Part shown: piece by piece, positions 4,057 through 5,501 of the stretch | How the letters are laid out: each line of letters opens with the position of its first letter | Numbering within the stretch: position 1 is the stretch's first letter | DNA from: Candidatus Methanophagales archaeon | GTDB lineage: Archaea; Halobacteriota; Syntropharchaeia; Alkanophagales; Methanospirareceae | Reading direction: 5' to 3' | Assembly: GCA_030668065.1 (NCBI GenBank) | Contig: DAOUUS010000118.1 | Coordinates: 1-5,501 of the forward strand | Length of the DNA: 5,501 nucleotides | Made by a program: the position numbers and the translations under genes | Notes under the pieces: model-generated | The model's database searches: none | What the model was told of the DNA's origin: nothing | The model's input: only the letters and a program-made list of their open reading frames with translations

Positions 4057-4311
4057 TCACTCCTTGATGCCAGTAAATAATCCGTATCCTATCGTTCCTT
4101 TTTCCAGTTCCTCAAAAACCATATTTACGAGTCTTTTTGCCTTTTCTGGCGTTATTCCCATACTCATTTCCAAATCACAATCGCAGAACTTTTTCATGAG
4201 CTCCCAACCGTATAACAGTTTGTCCACTCTCTCAATAAGCTCCTGGATTGCATAACTATGAGCCTCATAGAGGACGTCATTGAACCCTCCTTCACGGAGA
4301 ATCTTCTGATA
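4057..4311 (-). pseudogene. 84-residue fragment without a start codon, family unknown
   Basis: On the - strand a frame runs from inside the radical SAM remnant to TGA 4057-4059. It reads YQKILREGGFNDVLYEAHSY, then AIQELIERVDKLLYGWELMK and, near its end, MGITPEKAKRLVNMVFEELE. It is highly protein-like: amphipathic helices, varied codons and a C-x-C (KFCDCDLE). No ATG, GTG or TTG occurs until GTG at 4225-4227, and the frame closes upstream at 4339-4341, so the beginning is missing. It abuts the point (about 4305-4311) where the radical SAM homology ends. I read it as the 3' part of another gene joined by deletion. It could alternatively be reached by a frameshift from the radical SAM frame. Confidence 0.5.
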
Positions 4312-4769
4312 AACGCATGAACTGAGATGTAGGTAATGTTATCAACGAACTCTCCGAGTCGCGGGAATGACATGCTACAGGAAGGACAGGTCGTTTTTCC
4401 TGTTTTCCCCTGCACTGTTTCAGCAAAGACCGATGAAAACGTGTCGAACATCTGCTCCATTTCTGGTGTTATCTCTAGACCTGGGACAGCACGATTGACT
4501 ATATACTCCATGTAGTGATTTACATCAAACAGCTCAGTTAGTACAATCGTCCTTTCTTCGCTCTTATAGATATATGAACAGACGGAACACGTGGGATGGG
4601 GACATGGAAGGTTAAAAAAACTGTTCTTCTTCAGTAAACCACCCGTCTGCTTTTCAATTTCGCTCAGAATTTCGGGTATCGTCATTCTACCGGTTTGGCT
4701 ATCTTTCAAGTTACATCTTCCCACTAAGGTCAATGGTTGAAAATTTCCGCATATAAACCTTATTTTCAC
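4194..4769 (-). pseudogene. Radical SAM protein (tetraether lipid synthase-like), C-terminal region without the radical SAM core
   Basis: This frame starts at a GTG (4767-4769) inside the upstream half-gene. It carries the C-terminal region of a large radical SAM protein of the MJ0619/Tes type, which couples archaeal lipid chains to make tetraethers. Matching parts are CGNFQPLTLVGR (7-18), RMTIPEILSEIEKQTGG (28-44), NLPCPHPTCSVCSYIY (53-68; C56, C61, C64 as probable auxiliary cluster ligands), CPSC (128-131) and ITYISVHAF (145-153). The family continues after this last motif, but here resemblance stops near base 4311 and the remaining ~38 residues look unrelated. The core barrel with CxxxCxxC is absent. 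The assignment to Tes rather than another archaeal radical SAM subfamily rests on recall. Confidence 0.65.
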
Positions 4770-4956
4770 GAGATACTATCTGGCACTCTATGACTTTTAG
4801 ACATTTTGGGCAGAGACTTCTTGATGTTTCTACAAGAACCTCGCCGTCACGCAGGTCGGCATGCAGTAGTTTGTTTTCTTGATGGTTTTCGGAGAACTCT
4901 GTACTATCCAAACGTCTCGTCATTGAGACGCGATGGTCGTCTGAGATGGCCTTCAT
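4711..4956 (-). pseudogene. N-terminal part of the same tetraether-synthase-like radical SAM gene
   Basis: From ATG 4956 (an in-frame TTG lies at 4968) this frame gives the start of the protein: a charged leader, then LVETSRSLCPKCLKVIEC (41-58) and NKVYMRK (65-71). The Cys-x2-Cys (C49, C52) and what follows match the N-terminal zinc/iron knuckle that precedes the radical SAM core in this family, where a C-P-E-H-G segment normally comes next. Instead the frame runs 10 residues further to a TAA at 4711-4713, while the C-terminal region continues in another frame. The junction lies near 4740-4755. About 230-250 residues are missing. The promoter at 4987-4997 puts initiation about ten bases before ATG 4956, so the transcription signal seems intact. 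Confidence 0.62.
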
Positions 4957-4986
4957 TTTCTCGCACAACTAAATACGGGTACGAGT

Positions 4987-4997
4987 TAATATAAAGT
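4987..4997 (-). promoter_or_regulatory. TATA box for the radical SAM gene
   Basis: On the - strand CTTTATATTAA is preceded by GGCAAA (BRE-like). Initiation about 25 bases downstream would fall near 4965-4968, giving a leader of about ten bases to ATG 4956. Confidence 0.5.
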
Positions 4998-5030
4998 TTG
5001 CCATTTAAGTAAGGTTAGATACCCATGCCG

Positions 5031-5360
5031 TCAAGATAGGCTTGGATTTTTTCTGCATAAGCAAACCGTCCCCATATCCTCCTCTACGCCTAATATAGAT
5101 TGAAGTGTAGCGACCAATTCATCGGACGATTTAGCCGATTCTAAAACGTCTATAAAATCTTCCAGAATGCCCATCCTTTTTTCATCAGCAATAGGTATTT
5201 CGGGACCAGTTCTAGATTTGCGATATTCTTTTCGTAGTTTTGGAAGATCCTTTATAAACGGACTCAAGGAATAACCAAGGTCTCTCACATCATGTAATAT
5301 TTCTTTCTGATATGTCGGGTTCCATAAGTTTGAGAGGATTGCTAACAGCCATGATTTCAC
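5031..5360 (-). CDS. Hypothetical helical protein, probably frameshifted near its C-terminus
   Basis: I do not recognise this 109-residue protein. It is charged and helical, with no cysteines before the tail. Typical segments are SLSPFIKDLPKLRKEYRK (31-48) and ILEDFIDVLESAKSSDELVA (65-84). GTG 5358-5360 is supported by GGGAGTG a few bases upstream and by the GTGA overlap with the preceding gene's stop, so the two are translationally coupled. The tail after DMGTV (CLCRKNPSLS) looks out of place. Removing one A from 5063-5065 replaces it with AYAEKIQAYLDGMGI and a TAA at 5015-5017, a much more plausible terminal helix, so the real gene probably ends at 5015. Function is unknown; the pair may form a complex. 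Confidence 0.6.
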   Translation of the reverse strand: MKSWLLAILSNLWNPTYQKEILHDVRDLGYSLSPFIKDLPKLRKEYRKSRTGPEIPIADEKRMGILEDFIDVLESAKSSDELVATLQSILGVEEDMGTVCLCRKNPSLS

Positions 5361-5500
5361 AACCCACTCCCTTTAGAAACCGCCCTATTCATTCTTTCAA
5401 CCTCTTCCAACACTGTTTCTACATCGTGATTTGCCCTTCTTCTAACTCGATCATCCCCTTTTTTTTCCTCATATTCCCCCATACATCGCCTATACGATTC
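5357..5500 (-). CDS. 3' end of a hypothetical gene, running in from the window edge
   Basis: The last 47 residues of an unidentified protein are visible: a highly charged tail with GEYEEKKGDDRVRRRA (8-23) and HDVETVLEEVERMNRAV (25-41), the latter with coiled-coil-like spacing. The frame is open from the window edge to TGA 5357-5359, which overlaps the GTG start of the next gene (GTGA). A run of eight A on the coding strand (5459-5466) does not break the frame here. Too little is present to suggest a function. Confidence 0.5.
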   Translation of the reverse strand, partial: ESYRRCMGEYEEKKGDDRVRRRANHDVETVLEEVERMNRAVSKGSGL

Positions 5501-5501
5501 A

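Noticed and set aside
4064..4255. Ser-rich 63-residue frame on the + strand
   Set aside because: Opposite the more protein-like 84-residue - strand fragment; typical antisense shadow.
4806..4994. 62-residue + strand frame
   Set aside because: Antisense to the N-terminal part of the radical SAM gene, whose Cys motif is recognisable.
1..5501. Mobile element, CRISPR array, toxin-antitoxin or defence system
   Set aside because: No transposase, integrase, terminal inverted repeats, spaced direct repeats or recognisable toxin/nuclease genes were seen; the deletions have no visible element at their joins.

Overview
The window looks like archaeal chromosomal DNA, probably a euryarchaeon of the methanogen/ANME kind. 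The evidence is archaeal TATA-type promoters just upstream of start codons (for example 341-346, 2524-2533 and 4987-4997), a GAGGTG ribosome-binding site, a radical SAM protein resembling the archaeal tetraether-lipid synthase family, and small gene families common in methanogens (NifX/NifB-type protein, cytochrome b5-like protein, NifU). The assignment is by recall of family sequences; no search was run.

Left part (1-1353, + strand) is intact and compact. It holds the 3' end of a thioredoxin-reductase-like flavoprotein, then a TATA box and a 70-residue four-cysteine protein. Fifteen bases on comes a 149-residue NifX/NifB-type cofactor-binding protein with a coiled-coil tail, followed by a 78-residue cytochrome b5-like protein. 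Together they suggest a small redox and metal-cofactor module.

Middle part (1400-3720) is strikingly eroded. MntP (manganese efflux) has lost about 70 central residues exactly in frame. Right behind it lies the frameshifted 3' end of an ACR3 arsenite permease, then a frameshifted fragment of unknown type. On the - strand is a truncated SfsA-like gene with an in-frame TAG. A NifU/IscU scaffold gene follows, split between two frames at a run of nine A. Next is a nitroreductase lacking its N-terminal part, about 45-50 internal residues and its C-terminal part, and then a 34-residue ORF coupled by ATGA to a short lipoprotein-like ORF.

Right part (3715-5501, - strand) has a small hypothetical protein, an unidentified 84-residue fragment without a start codon, and a tetraether-synthase-like radical SAM gene whose first ~71 residues are joined out of frame to its C-terminal region, so the radical SAM core is missing. 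Upstream of that, a GTGA-overlapping pair of hypothetical genes runs in from the window edge, and the second one appears frameshifted near its end.

The main message is repeated loss of internal gene segments, mostly leaving conserved ends joined. This is either a genuine deletion-prone, decaying region or an assembly problem; checking raw reads would separate the two. I see no CRISPR array, tRNA, rRNA, insertion sequence or defence system.
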